A DNA stretch of 9,646 bases from Parvibaculum sp. (GTDB lineage: Bacteria > Pseudomonadota > Alphaproteobacteria > Parvibaculales > Parvibaculaceae): positions 1-9,646 of the forward strand of contig JACIYQ010000266.1 of assembly GCA_014359855.1 (NCBI GenBank), written 5' to 3'. Below, piece by piece: positions 1 through 5,610 of the stretch (its first letter is position 1; each line of letters starts with the position of its first letter). The notes beneath the pieces are model-generated. The model saw nothing but the letters and a program-made list of their open reading frames with translations. It did no database searches and was not told the origin of the DNA. The translations under genes and the position numbers were made by a program.

Positions 1-724
1 CCGCCTCGTAGTCGATGTCGTCGCCGGGGACGGGCATGTCCACGAGGTCGCGGTGGCAGAAGACGGCGCTCTCGCCCGTTTCGGCGAGGATGATGAATTC
101 ATGGCTCATGTCGCCGCCGATGGGGCCGGTGTCGGCGGCCATGGGGATGGCGCGCAGGCCCAGCCGGTCGAAGGTGCGCAGATAGGCGACGAACATCTTG
201 CGGTAGGCGCGGCGCGCGCTTTCGACGTCGAGGTCGAAGGAGTAGCCGTCCTTCATCAGGAATTCGCGGCCGCGCATGACGCCGAAGCGGGGGCGGATCT
301 CGTCGCGGAACTTCCACTGGATGTGAAAGAGGTTGCGCGGCAGGTCGCGGTAGGACTTCACGGCACCCTTGAAGATGTCGGTAATCATCTCCTCATTGGT
401 GGGGCCGTAGAGCATGTCGCGCTCGTGGCGGTCCTTGATGCGGAGCATTTCGGGGCCATAGGCGTCGTAGCGGCCCGACTGGCGCCAGAGGTCGGCGGAC
501 TGGAGCGTCGGCATGAGGAGTTCGACGGCGCCCGCCCTCGCCTGCTCCTCGCGGACGATCTTCTCGATGTTGCGGAGCACGGCAAGGCCCATCGGCAGCC
601 AGGCATAGATGCCGGCGGCGGTCTGGCGGACGAGGCCCGCGCGCAGCATCAGCCGGTGGGAGACGATCTGGGCTTCGGCCGGGTTTTCCCGGAGGGTGGG
701 CAGAAAATATCTGGAAAGGCGCAT
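1..724 (-). CDS. proS: Prolyl-tRNA synthetase, N-terminal 241 residues (3' end beyond window)
   Basis: Cytoplasmic class II aminoacyl-tRNA synthetase that activates proline with ATP and charges tRNA-Pro. The reading frame from ATG 724 begins MRLSRYFLPTLRENPAEAQ and runs off the window edge. Class II landmarks are visible: the motif 1 region ending in Pro72 (VELLMPTL), the TNE proline-binding loop at residues 109-111 (GPTNEEM), and motif 2 at about 139-163 (FRDEIRPRFG then GREFLMKDGYSF). After SHEF (207-210) the sequence continues ETGESAVFCHRDLVDM, as in the short alphaproteobacterial ProRS of about 440 residues. It does not enter the long editing (INS) insertion found at this point in E. coli-type enzymes, but the window ends too soon to exclude one completely. 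AGGA lies about 10 nt upstream of the ATG. The gene is 85 nt downstream of the secreted-protein gene on the same strand, and two hairpins fill the gap. Identity is very secure. Confidence 0.97.
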   Translation of the reverse strand, partial: MRLSRYFLPTLRENPAEAQIVSHRLMLRAGLVRQTAAGIYAWLPMGLAVLRNIEKIVREEQARAGAVELLMPTLQSADLWRQSGRYDAYGPEMLRIKDRHERDMLYGPTNEEMITDIFKGAVKSYRDLPRNLFHIQWKFRDEIRPRFGVMRGREFLMKDGYSFDLDVESARRAYRKMFVAYLRTFDRLGLRAIPMAADTGPIGGDMSHEFIILAETGESAVFCHRDLVDMPVPGDDIDYEA

Positions 725-764
725 GATGATCCTGAAAGCGGCGGCCCTGGGACGGACAGCGCGA

Positions 765-807
765 GGCGGGACGAAGCGGCCCGCCGGAGCCTGAAAACAG
801 GGCTCCG
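765..807. repeat. Two adjacent inverted repeats between the secreted-protein gene and proS
   Basis: Hairpin A, 785-807: CGGAGC CTG - AAAA - CAG (G) GCTCCG, a 9-bp stem with one bulged base and a 4-nt loop. Hairpin B, 765-785: GGCGGG - 9 nt - CCCGCC. They touch at base 785. Both lie in the 85-nt gap after the stop of the 562-codon gene and before the proS start. On the minus strand, the direction of both genes, no U-tract follows, so they are weak as an intrinsic terminator. On the plus strand hairpin A is followed only by TTTT. They could stabilise the upstream 3' end or structure the proS leader. The sequence shows the base pairing only. Confidence 0.5.
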
Positions 808-809
808 TT

Positions 810-2498
810 TTAGGGGGTCGCGGGCGGCAACGCAATCTCGCCGCTTGCGGTGCGGCGGGAAGCGAGACCTTCGAGATAAGCGCGGATATCGACCTCGGGG
901 CCCTCTTCGACGCCCCGGCCCGTGCGCAGGCCCCAGGGGCCTCTTTCCAGTTCCTCGACGGTGTAGCCCATGTCGACGTCGTAGGTGCGGTCGATCTGGT
1001 TGCGGAGATAGCGCTGCGCCTCGTACCAGCGGGTCTTTTCCGCACCGTCCCGGCAGGTGGCCCGCTCCGCGCCGGACGCGCCCCAGCGGCGCTCGACGCA
1101 TTGATAGGGATCGAAGGAGAGGTCGTAGAGACGGCCGACGATCGTGTCGATGGAGAGTTCGACCGTGCTGCCGGCGGAGTTCACATAGGAGATGTCGCAG
1201 GCGGCATTCTGTTCCCGATAGGCGGCGAGAAGATCGCCCGCGAGGTCGTTGCCGTCATATTTGAGGCGCGGGGCGTCCACCATGTCCATCTTGATGAACT
1301 CGACGACGAGATCGTACATCTCCTTGAAGGCCGTCTTGAGGCGGGCATCGCGCGAGGGCGTGGAATAGAGTTCCCAGACGCCGTCCGTGCCGTAAACGTT
1401 GCCCGGCAGGCGGGACGGCGGGGAGGTGTTCTGGATGCCGCGGCCAAGTGAAATTTCGACCGCCTGCTTGCGCGAGCGCAGGTCGAAGCAGACCGACTGC
1501 ATCATCGCGCGCAATTCCTCGACGGGCCTGTATTCGAGTTCGCCCGCCGAGAGGCGCGAGCGGAGATAGGTGTAGAAGTCGAGATTCTCGCCGTTCCACA
1601 TCCATGAGGCCGAGCGCCAGCGATGCGGGTCTCCGGCCGGGTTGCCCCGATACTGCTCCAGGGAGAAGTCCGGAATGTCGGCGTTGGCCGCGGCAACGAT
1701 GCGCCCGCCAACGAGGGCGCCGTTCGCGGCGCGCGTCGCGCCGACGACTTCGAGGGGGCGGAACTTCTGGAAGATGGAGCCGAGTTCAGGTCCGGTGCGC
1801 AGGAACTCCTTGCCGAGGAAGCTGCGACTCAGCGAATGATCGGGATGCGAGGAGAAGATGAGAATGCGGCCGCCGGATTCGACGCGCCAGACGAGCGAGG
1901 CGTGGCCGTTCACGTCATAGGTGACGGTGCCCGGCACGATCGCCTCGCGGTCGAGGCGCGGCGAATAGGTGTCGGAGAACATCGCCGGATCGTCGGCCAG
2001 CGCGTTGCGGCGGAACATGGCCGTCGAGACGACGTTCACGAGCGTATGCAGAACGGGGATCGCGCTGACGCCATTGGCCGTGCGCGGAACACTGTCGCGG
2101 GCGACGACGACATTGCCATAAGAGGAATAGCGGATGTCGCCGCCCGGCTCGTCCGCCGACTGCATGGCCGACTGCCAGGCGAAGGGCAGACCGTTCTTCC
2201 AGGCGAAATAGGCGCGAAGGACATAGGGCATGTCCGCGCAATCGACATAGAAGCGGGTTTTCGGATCGGTATGGCGATAGGGATTGGCTGGGCTCTTGAT
2301 GCACTGGTCGAAGGTCCAGCAATCGGCGGCGCCGAGGCCTGCCACAAAGTCCTGCCATGCCTTTTCGTCGCTCTCGCTCCAGCGCTCCTTGGTGATGCGC
2401 CAGCGCGCGTCCTGCGCGTGAGCGGCGGGGCCCATGCTCATGACCACGAACGAAGCGCACAAGAGAACGAACGCGGCTTTGCGCCAGCGAGAAATCAT
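810..2498 (-). CDS. Secreted uncharacterised protein with possible Cys-His (papain/transglutaminase-like) core
   Basis: A 562-residue protein whose family I cannot name. A Sec signal peptide is clear: MISRWRKAAF, then a hydrophobic stretch to about residue 24, then AHA-QD, giving cleavage near 28/29. The mature protein has no transmembrane segment and should be periplasmic or exported. The best functional hint is FYVDCADMPYVLRAYFAW (Cys87 at the start of a helix), followed about 110 residues later by NGHASLVWRV (His199) and then IFSSHPDHS (213-221). This Cys-helix then His-strand order resembles papain-fold/transglutaminase-like hydrolases. The mature protein has seven cysteines (60, 66, 87, 337, 434, 467, 482): one candidate nucleophile and six that could form three disulfides. 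The start at 2498 is set by the signal peptide, with GGCAGGG about 10 nt upstream. The rest of the protein has no motif I know. Enzymatic function is inference; the gene itself is well supported. Confidence 0.88.
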   Translation of the reverse strand: MISRWRKAAFVLLCASFVVMSMGPAAHAQDARWRITKERWSESDEKAWQDFVAGLGAADCWTFDQCIKSPANPYRHTDPKTRFYVDCADMPYVLRAYFAWKNGLPFAWQSAMQSADEPGGDIRYSSYGNVVVARDSVPRTANGVSAIPVLHTLVNVVSTAMFRRNALADDPAMFSDTYSPRLDREAIVPGTVTYDVNGHASLVWRVESGGRILIFSSHPDHSLSRSFLGKEFLRTGPELGSIFQKFRPLEVVGATRAANGALVGGRIVAAANADIPDFSLEQYRGNPAGDPHRWRSASWMWNGENLDFYTYLRSRLSAGELEYRPVEELRAMMQSVCFDLRSRKQAVEISLGRGIQNTSPPSRLPGNVYGTDGVWELYSTPSRDARLKTAFKEMYDLVVEFIKMDMVDAPRLKYDGNDLAGDLLAAYREQNAACDISYVNSAGSTVELSIDTIVGRLYDLSFDPYQCVERRWGASGAERATCRDGAEKTRWYEAQRYLRNQIDRTYDVDMGYTVEELERGPWGLRTGRGVEEGPEVDIRAYLEGLASRRTASGEIALPPATP

Positions 2499-2511
2499 CA
2501 GCCTACACCCT

Positions 2512-2550
2512 GCCCTTACCCGCCTGAAGGGTGCGGGCCGGGGAAAGGGC
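2512..2550. repeat. Imperfect palindrome between the two secreted-protein genes
   Basis: GCCCTT (2512-2517) pairs with AAGGGC (2545-2550). Inside it CCCGC (2519-2523) pairs with GCGGG (2533-2537) around a 9-nt loop, with a bulge on the right arm. It lies in the 89-nt gap between the stop of the 145-codon gene (2588) and the start of the 562-codon gene (2498), close to the latter's ribosome-binding region. No U-tract follows on either strand. It shares the string CCCTTACCC with the repeat at about 4750, so a dispersed REP-like element is possible but not shown by two imperfect copies. Confidence 0.45.
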
Positions 2551-2587
2551 TGTCAATGAAAGCCGGGCTCTCCGGAAGGCGGCAAGG

Positions 2588-3025
2588 CTATTTCGGCCGG
2601 ACCTGATGCAATCTTGCACAGGCCTCGGCCAGCGCATGGTCCACACCGGAGATGTCCTCGCCGTCTATGGTGGCGTGGCCCGTCCGGGTGTCGATGACGA
2701 TGCGGGCGACCGTCATTTCCGTGGCCGAATTGAAAGCGGGATTTCGGCCGGCGAGCGGATCGAGCGTCACGTCGAATTCGTAAAGGGGGCGCAGGCCATA
2801 GCGGTAACCGCCATCGATATCGGCGGGGGCGACGGCGCTGCCATTGGCGGCCACGCCCGGCACATAGTCCGCCCCGCCCGGGAGATAGGGGGCGATGCGG
2901 CGGCAGTCGTCCTCAGAGATTTCGACGATGCGCGGGGCGGCGCTGCCGGCGAGTTCAGCCGCATGGGCGGCGGAGCCCCCAAGGACCGGAAGGAGGGCCA
3001 GAAGGATGTAAAGGCGCTTCATCAT
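2588..3025 (-). CDS. Small secreted protein of an uncharacterised alphaproteobacterial family
   Basis: A 145-residue protein with a clear signal peptide (MMKRLYILLALLPVLGG... then AHA-AE, cleavage near 22/23), so probably periplasmic. The mature part has two cysteines (41 and 136) that could form one disulfide. The stretch ADYVPGVAANGSAVAPADI (52-70) resembles a 'YxPGVDVxGxxVxPADL' signature that I recall from short hypothetical proteins of Alphaproteobacteria; the family has no assigned function that I know. The C-terminal half, from about residue 83, alternates hydrophobic and polar residues and looks like beta strands (FDVTLDP, MTVARIVIDTRTGHATIDG). AGGA lies about 8 nt upstream of ATG 3025; a second ATG at 3022 is equally usable. 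The next gene on this strand is the 562-residue secreted protein 89 nt downstream, so the two may be co-transcribed. The gene is real; its role is unknown. Confidence 0.85.
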   Translation of the reverse strand: MMKRLYILLALLPVLGGSAAHAAELAGSAAPRIVEISEDDCRRIAPYLPGGADYVPGVAANGSAVAPADIDGGYRYGLRPLYEFDVTLDPLAGRNPAFNSATEMTVARIVIDTRTGHATIDGEDISGVDHALAEACARLHQVRPK

Positions 3026-3065
3026 GCTTTCATCCTGCGCGCGGGGGCTTTAAGGAATTGTTGCG

Positions 3066-3102
3066 GGGATTTTACTCGTCGCGTCGCTCCTCGCAATGAC
3101 GT
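3066..3102 (-). repeat. REP-like repeat of the 'CGTCATTGCGAGGAGCG' type
   Basis: On the minus strand, 3101 to 3075 reads CGTCATTGCGAGGAGCGACG and then CGACGAG, followed by AAATCC. This closely resembles a dispersed intergenic repeat I recall from many alphaproteobacterial genomes (CGTCATTGCGAGGAGCGAAG, then CGACG..GCAATCC). It lies inside the 99-nt divergent region between the small secreted-protein gene and the purine permease gene. Only one copy is present in this window, so the repeat assignment rests on remembered resemblance. Confidence 0.55.
3069..3096 (-). promoter_or_regulatory. Candidate sigma70-like promoter for the 145-codon secreted-protein gene
   Basis: On the minus strand TTGCGA (3096-3091, four of six matches to TTGACA) is separated by 16 nt from TAAAAT (3074-3069, five of six matches to TATAAT). 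A start near 3062 would leave a leader of about 40 nt before the ATG at 3025. The -35 half lies inside the REP-like repeat. Its position just upstream of the gene is right, but such matches arise by chance and the -35 is weak. Confidence 0.35.
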
Positions 3103-3124
3103 GGAGGGGTTAAGGGGGAAAACG

Positions 3125-4435
3125 GTGAACGACAACAATGAAGAGCTGATCGAGCGGCTGTTCGCGCTGAGGGCGAACGGTACGACTGTCCGTACCGAGA
3201 TCGTTGCCGGGCTCACGGCCTATCTCACCATGGCCTATATCATCTTCGTGAATCCGGCGATCCTCGGCGCGGCGGGGATGGATTTCGGCGCGGTCTTCGT
3301 CGCGACATGTCTGGCGGCGGCGGCAGGCTCGCTCATCATGGGACTTTATGCGAACTACCCTGTCGCGCTCGCGCCGGGCATGGGGCTCAACGCCTATTTC
3401 GCCTATACGGTGGTGCCGCAATTCGGCGGCGACTGGCGGCTCGCGCTTGGCGGAGTGTTTCTGTCCGGCGTTCTGTTCCTGCTGCTCTCGCTATCGCCGC
3501 TGCGCGAGCGGCTTGTGAACTCCATTCCACGTTCGCTGAAATACGGGATCGGGGCGGGCATCGGCTTCTTCCTTGCGCTGATCGGACTCGAAAACGCAGG
3601 CATCGTGGCGGACCACCCCGTAACGCTGGTGACACTCGGTAATCTCGCCGTGCCGGGAACGCTGCTCGCGATGGCGGGTTTCGTGGCGCTGGTCGCCATG
3701 CAATACCGGCGGGTGCCCGGCGCCATCATGGTGACAATCCTTGCCGTGACGGCTATCGCCGTGCTGGCCGGATGGCAGCCGCTGCACGGCATCGCGGCGG
3801 CACCCCCTTCCCTCGCTCCGACCTTCCTGGAGATGGACCTGGCAGGCGCGATCAGCGCCGGATTCGTGACCATCGTCTTCGTGTTCCTGCTGGTCGATCT
3901 TCTCGATACGACGGGGACGCTGCTCAGCGTCGGACAGCATGCCGGCATGGCGGATGCGGAGGGACGGCTGCCGCGGCTGCGCAAGGCGATGGTGGCGGAT
4001 TCGTCGGCAACGATTATCGGGGCGGCGCTCGGCACGTCCTCGACCACGAGCTATATCGAGAGCGCGGCGGGCATCGAAGCAGGCGGCCGGACGGGGCTGA
4101 TGGCCGTTACCGTGGCCGTGCTCTTCCTTGCGAGCCTCGTCCTCGCGCCGCTCGCCGAAACCGTGCCCGTTTATGCGACGGCGCCCGCCCTCGTCTTCAT
4201 CGCCTGCCTGATGGCGCGGAGCCTTGCCCATCTCGACTGGAAGGACGTGACGGAGACGGCGCCTGCGCTCGTTACCGCGCTCGCCATTCCCTTCACCTAT
4301 TCGATCGCGAGCGGGATCGGTCTCGGGGTGATCTCCTATGCGGCGATCAAGCTTCTCTCGGGACGGATGCGCGACCTCAACTGGGCGGTCTCGGTCATCG
4401 CGCTCGCCTTCATGGTGAAACTCGCCCTGCAATGA
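3125..4435 (+). CDS. NCS2-family (AzgA-like) purine permease
   Basis: Inner-membrane transporter for purine bases, likely a proton symporter for adenine and/or guanine-hypoxanthine; the sequence does not let me choose. The 436 residues fit the AzgA/AdeP/GhxP branch of NCS2 (about 430-450) with a 7+7 inverted-repeat, 14-helix fold. Family signatures: GLTAYLTMAYIIFVNP (29-44), LAPGMGLNAYFAY (82-94), the substrate-site helix VDLLDTTGTLLSVG (257-270), and GTSSTTSYIESAAGI (303-317) with Glu311. The start is GTG 3125, because homology to this family begins at ERLFALRANGTTVRTE and an AGGGGG Shine-Dalgarno sits about 8 nt upstream. The frame is open further upstream but that part overlaps the divergent gene and resembles nothing. 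It is the only plus-strand protein gene here. I see no purine riboswitch in its short leader and no convincing terminator after its stop. Confidence 0.95.
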   Translation: MNDNNEELIERLFALRANGTTVRTEIVAGLTAYLTMAYIIFVNPAILGAAGMDFGAVFVATCLAAAAGSLIMGLYANYPVALAPGMGLNAYFAYTVVPQFGGDWRLALGGVFLSGVLFLLLSLSPLRERLVNSIPRSLKYGIGAGIGFFLALIGLENAGIVADHPVTLVTLGNLAVPGTLLAMAGFVALVAMQYRRVPGAIMVTILAVTAIAVLAGWQPLHGIAAAPPSLAPTFLEMDLAGAISAGFVTIVFVFLLVDLLDTTGTLLSVGQHAGMADAEGRLPRLRKAMVADSSATIIGAALGTSSTTSYIESAAGIEAGGRTGLMAVTVAVLFLASLVLAPLAETVPVYATAPALVFIACLMARSLAHLDWKDVTETAPALVTALAIPFTYSIASGIGLGVISYAAIKLLSGRMRDLNWAVSVIALAFMVKLALQ

Positions 4436-4522
4436 AATGCCATTCCGGCGTGAAGCATCGTTCGGAAATTACCCGGGCGGGCACATAATGCTGCAAAAAT
4501 TTCATTCACAGCAAAAAGGGGC
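4436..4522. other. First part of a 410-nt protein-free region (4436-4845)
   Basis: This stretch runs from the permease stop to the sRNA promoter. The only structure I see is a weak inverted repeat, TTCCG (4443-4447) with CGGAA (4463-4467), without a U-tract, so I do not call it a permease terminator. A 12-residue ATG frame at 4488-4526 has no family, no good ribosome-binding site and ends in the promoter. The rest of the gene-free region holds the sRNA (4558-4697) and a palindromic repeat (4749-4810). Confidence 0.5.
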
Positions 4523-4551
4523 GTGACACCTCGCCGCAGGCTGGCTATAGT
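4523..4551 (+). promoter_or_regulatory. Sigma70-like promoter of the candidate sRNA
   Basis: The -35 box GTGACA (4523-4528, five of six matches to TTGACA) and the -10 box TATAGT (4546-4551, five of six matches to TATAAT) are separated by exactly 17 nt. This is the best promoter match I found in the window. It faces away from the permease gene that ends at 4435, and no open reading frame follows it, so it should drive the RNA described next. Transcription should start near 4558. Confidence 0.7.
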
Positions 4552-4557
4552 CCCTTC

Positions 4558-4697
4558 CACAAAAAGGGATAAGCGAAAGCGTAAGCCCAAGTTTAGGGAG
4601 AGAACGCAGACTTCGACGGTCCGGAAAGGATTGCGGAGGCGCGACACGAGGGAGCACTAAAGCAGCAAGGCCGCGAAAGCGGACCTTGCTTCTTTTT
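4558..4697 (+). ncRNA. Candidate intergenic small RNA of about 140 nt, family not recognised
   Basis: A transcript is bounded by a strong promoter (-10 at 4546-4551) and an intrinsic terminator (hairpin 4664-4690 plus U-tract). There is no ATG between the predicted start and the terminator, so a non-coding RNA is the simplest reading. The body holds a small hairpin near 4572-4579 (GC-GAAA-GC) and seven GGA triplets in about 125 nt (4567, 4597, 4623, 4628, 4635, 4651, 4681), several in a Shine-Dalgarno-like context such as GGGAG and GGAGG. I compared it by memory with 6S RNA, 4.5S/SRP RNA, tmRNA and the better-known alphaproteobacterial sRNAs and recognised none; the GGTCCGGAAAGGA string only superficially resembles the SRP loop. 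Exact ends are estimates. GGA-rich RNAs can sequester CsrA/RsmA proteins, but that role is speculation here. Confidence 0.6.
4664..4697 (+). terminator. Rho-independent terminator of the candidate sRNA
   Basis: AGCAAGG-CCGC (4664-4674), a GAAA tetraloop (4675-4678), then GCGG-(A)-CCTTGCT (4679-4690) form an 11-bp stem with one bulged A and a stable GNRA loop. TCTTTTT follows directly at 4691-4697 and a second run of seven T at 4702-4708. The U-tracts are only on the plus strand, so it terminates plus-strand transcription. Confidence 0.85.
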
Positions 4698-4748
4698 GAG
4701 CTTTTTTTGTCCGCTCCCGCTGGATCGGGCTGAGGTGATCGAGCGTCT

Positions 4749-4810
4749 TACCCTTACCCCTCCCCAAAATTTGCGAGGCAAATTTTGCCCCTCCCGCAGG
4801 GGGAGGGTGA
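4749..4810. repeat. Double palindromic intergenic repeat
   Basis: The core, 4766-4786, is a perfect 9+3+9 inverted repeat: AAAATTTGC, GAG, GCAAATTTT. To its right CCCTCCC (4789-4795) and GGGAGGG (4801-4807) form a second stem around a 5-nt loop, and CCCCTCCCC (4757-4765) to the left could pair with the same G-rich arm. The A/T-rich core is conspicuous in GC-rich DNA. The arrangement matches a type of dispersed palindrome I have seen in alphaproteobacterial intergenic regions; only one copy lies here. It begins 36 nt downstream of the DUF1467 stop and could cap or terminate the minus-strand operon message, though no clean U-tract follows the stems. Confidence 0.75.
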
Positions 4811-4845
4811 TCTCGATGGAGAGGTCTGAGAGGTAGCAGGCCGCC

Positions 4846-5121
4846 TCAATACTCGTTGCTGAGGTCCGGCATGAAGGGGACGTCGTCGAAGGAGATGGGC
4901 TGGTAGACGTATATCCAGGCGACAAAAACCCAGGCGACGCCGGCGATCAGCGTCGTCGCGAGGGCCTTCTTCCAGAGCGCGGGGCGGACGGGCGCACCCG
5001 CCTCGGAGCCGGGGACCGCTTCGCCCGTCTCGTGCTGGGAGCGAATGCCCCAGGGCAGGACCGCAAACAGGACGACCCACCAGAGAACGAAATAGATGGC
5101 AATGCCGGCAATCGGGTCCAT
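4846..5121 (-). CDS. DUF1467 family small membrane protein
   Basis: A 91-residue inner-membrane protein of unknown function. The N-terminus MDPIAGIAIYFVLWWVVLFA followed by VLPWGIRSQHETGE and the VPGSEAGAPVRP stretch is the typical DUF1467 signature. Two transmembrane helices are visible, about residues 5-24 and 52-72, joined by a polar loop of about 27 residues. The C-terminal tail after the second helix (YQPISFDDVPFMPDLSNEY) is fairly long and acidic for this short family. The ATG at 5121 lies 12 nt after the mce stop, so translation is probably coupled to mce, and the local ribosome-binding site is weak. In many Alphaproteobacteria this gene lies between mce and proS; here proS is more than 4 kb away. 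Family assignment is confident, function unknown. Confidence 0.9.
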   Translation of the reverse strand: MDPIAGIAIYFVLWWVVLFAVLPWGIRSQHETGEAVPGSEAGAPVRPALWKKALATTLIAGVAWVFVAWIYVYQPISFDDVPFMPDLSNEY

Positions 5122-5133
5122 GGGCGCGGCGCC

Positions 5134-5538
5134 TCAGGCCTGTTCCAGCTCGACGAGCGTGCCGTTCAGGTCTTTCGGGTGAAGGAAGACGACGGGCTTG
5201 CCATGCGCGCCGATCTTCGGCTTGCCGGTGCCTGTGATGGTGACGCCTTCGACGGTCATCTTTTCGCAGGCGGCGTCGATGTCCTCGACCTCGATGCAGA
5301 TGTGGTGGATGCCGCCCTTCGGGTTCTTCGCAAGGAAGCCGACGATGGGCGAATTCTCGCCCAGGGGTTCCAGCAGTTCGATCTTGGTGTTGCCGAGATC
5401 GACGAAAACCGTGGTCACGCCGTGGTCCGGCTGGGGCACCGCCTCGGAGACCTTCGCATTGAACTTCTTGCGATAGGTTTCGGCGGCGGCGTGGATATCC
5501 GGAACGGCGATGGCGACGTGATTGAGCGGACCGAGCAT
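5134..5538 (-). CDS. mce: Methylmalonyl-CoA epimerase
   Basis: Converts (S)- to (R)-methylmalonyl-CoA, the step between biotin-dependent propionyl-CoA carboxylase and B12-dependent methylmalonyl-CoA mutase, feeding propionate carbon to succinyl-CoA in the cytoplasm. The 134 residues are full length for this vicinal-oxygen-chelate (glyoxalase-fold) enzyme, made of two beta-alpha-beta-beta-beta modules. Expected metal ligands are visible: His7 (LNHVAIAV), His78 or His79 (GGIHHICIEV), Glu130 near the C-terminus (LVELEQA) and an acidic residue at Glu54 (KIELLEPL), where some family members have Gln. The block KIGAHGKPVVFLHPKD (108-123) is close to the human enzyme. AAGGA lies about 10 nt upstream of the ATG. 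Preceded by rnj (72 nt) and followed by DUF1467 (12 nt). Identity is very secure. Confidence 0.96.
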   Translation of the reverse strand: MLGPLNHVAIAVPDIHAAAETYRKKFNAKVSEAVPQPDHGVTTVFVDLGNTKIELLEPLGENSPIVGFLAKNPKGGIHHICIEVEDIDAACEKMTVEGVTITGTGKPKIGAHGKPVVFLHPKDLNGTLVELEQA

Positions 5539-5610
5539 CGGCGGAGTTCCTTACAGGTTCAATTCCAATGGCCCATATTTAGGCGGGTTTCGGGGGATGG
5601 GCAAGGAACG

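Noticed and set aside
53..1264. 403-codon plus-strand open frame across proS and the secreted-protein gene
   Set aside because: Crosses from the antisense of one real gene to another and becomes an Arg/Pro-rich shadow; no domain visible.
1623..2606. 327-codon plus-strand open frame antisense to the 562-residue secreted protein
   Set aside because: His/Gly/Ala/Arg-rich shadow; the minus-strand frame has a signal peptide and balanced composition.
2531..3124. N-terminal extension of the purine permease frame back to ATG 2531
   Set aside because: Overlaps the divergent secreted-protein gene and shows no NCS2 similarity; a GTG with good Shine-Dalgarno exists at 3125.
4488..4526. 12-residue ATG frame between the permease and the sRNA promoter
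   Set aside because: Very short, no good ribosome-binding site, ends inside the -35 box.
4615..4640. GGTCCGGAAAGGA string reminiscent of the SRP (4.5S) RNA apical loop
   Set aside because: Lacks the rest of the conserved SRP loop (GGAAGCAGCC) and the flanking long helix.
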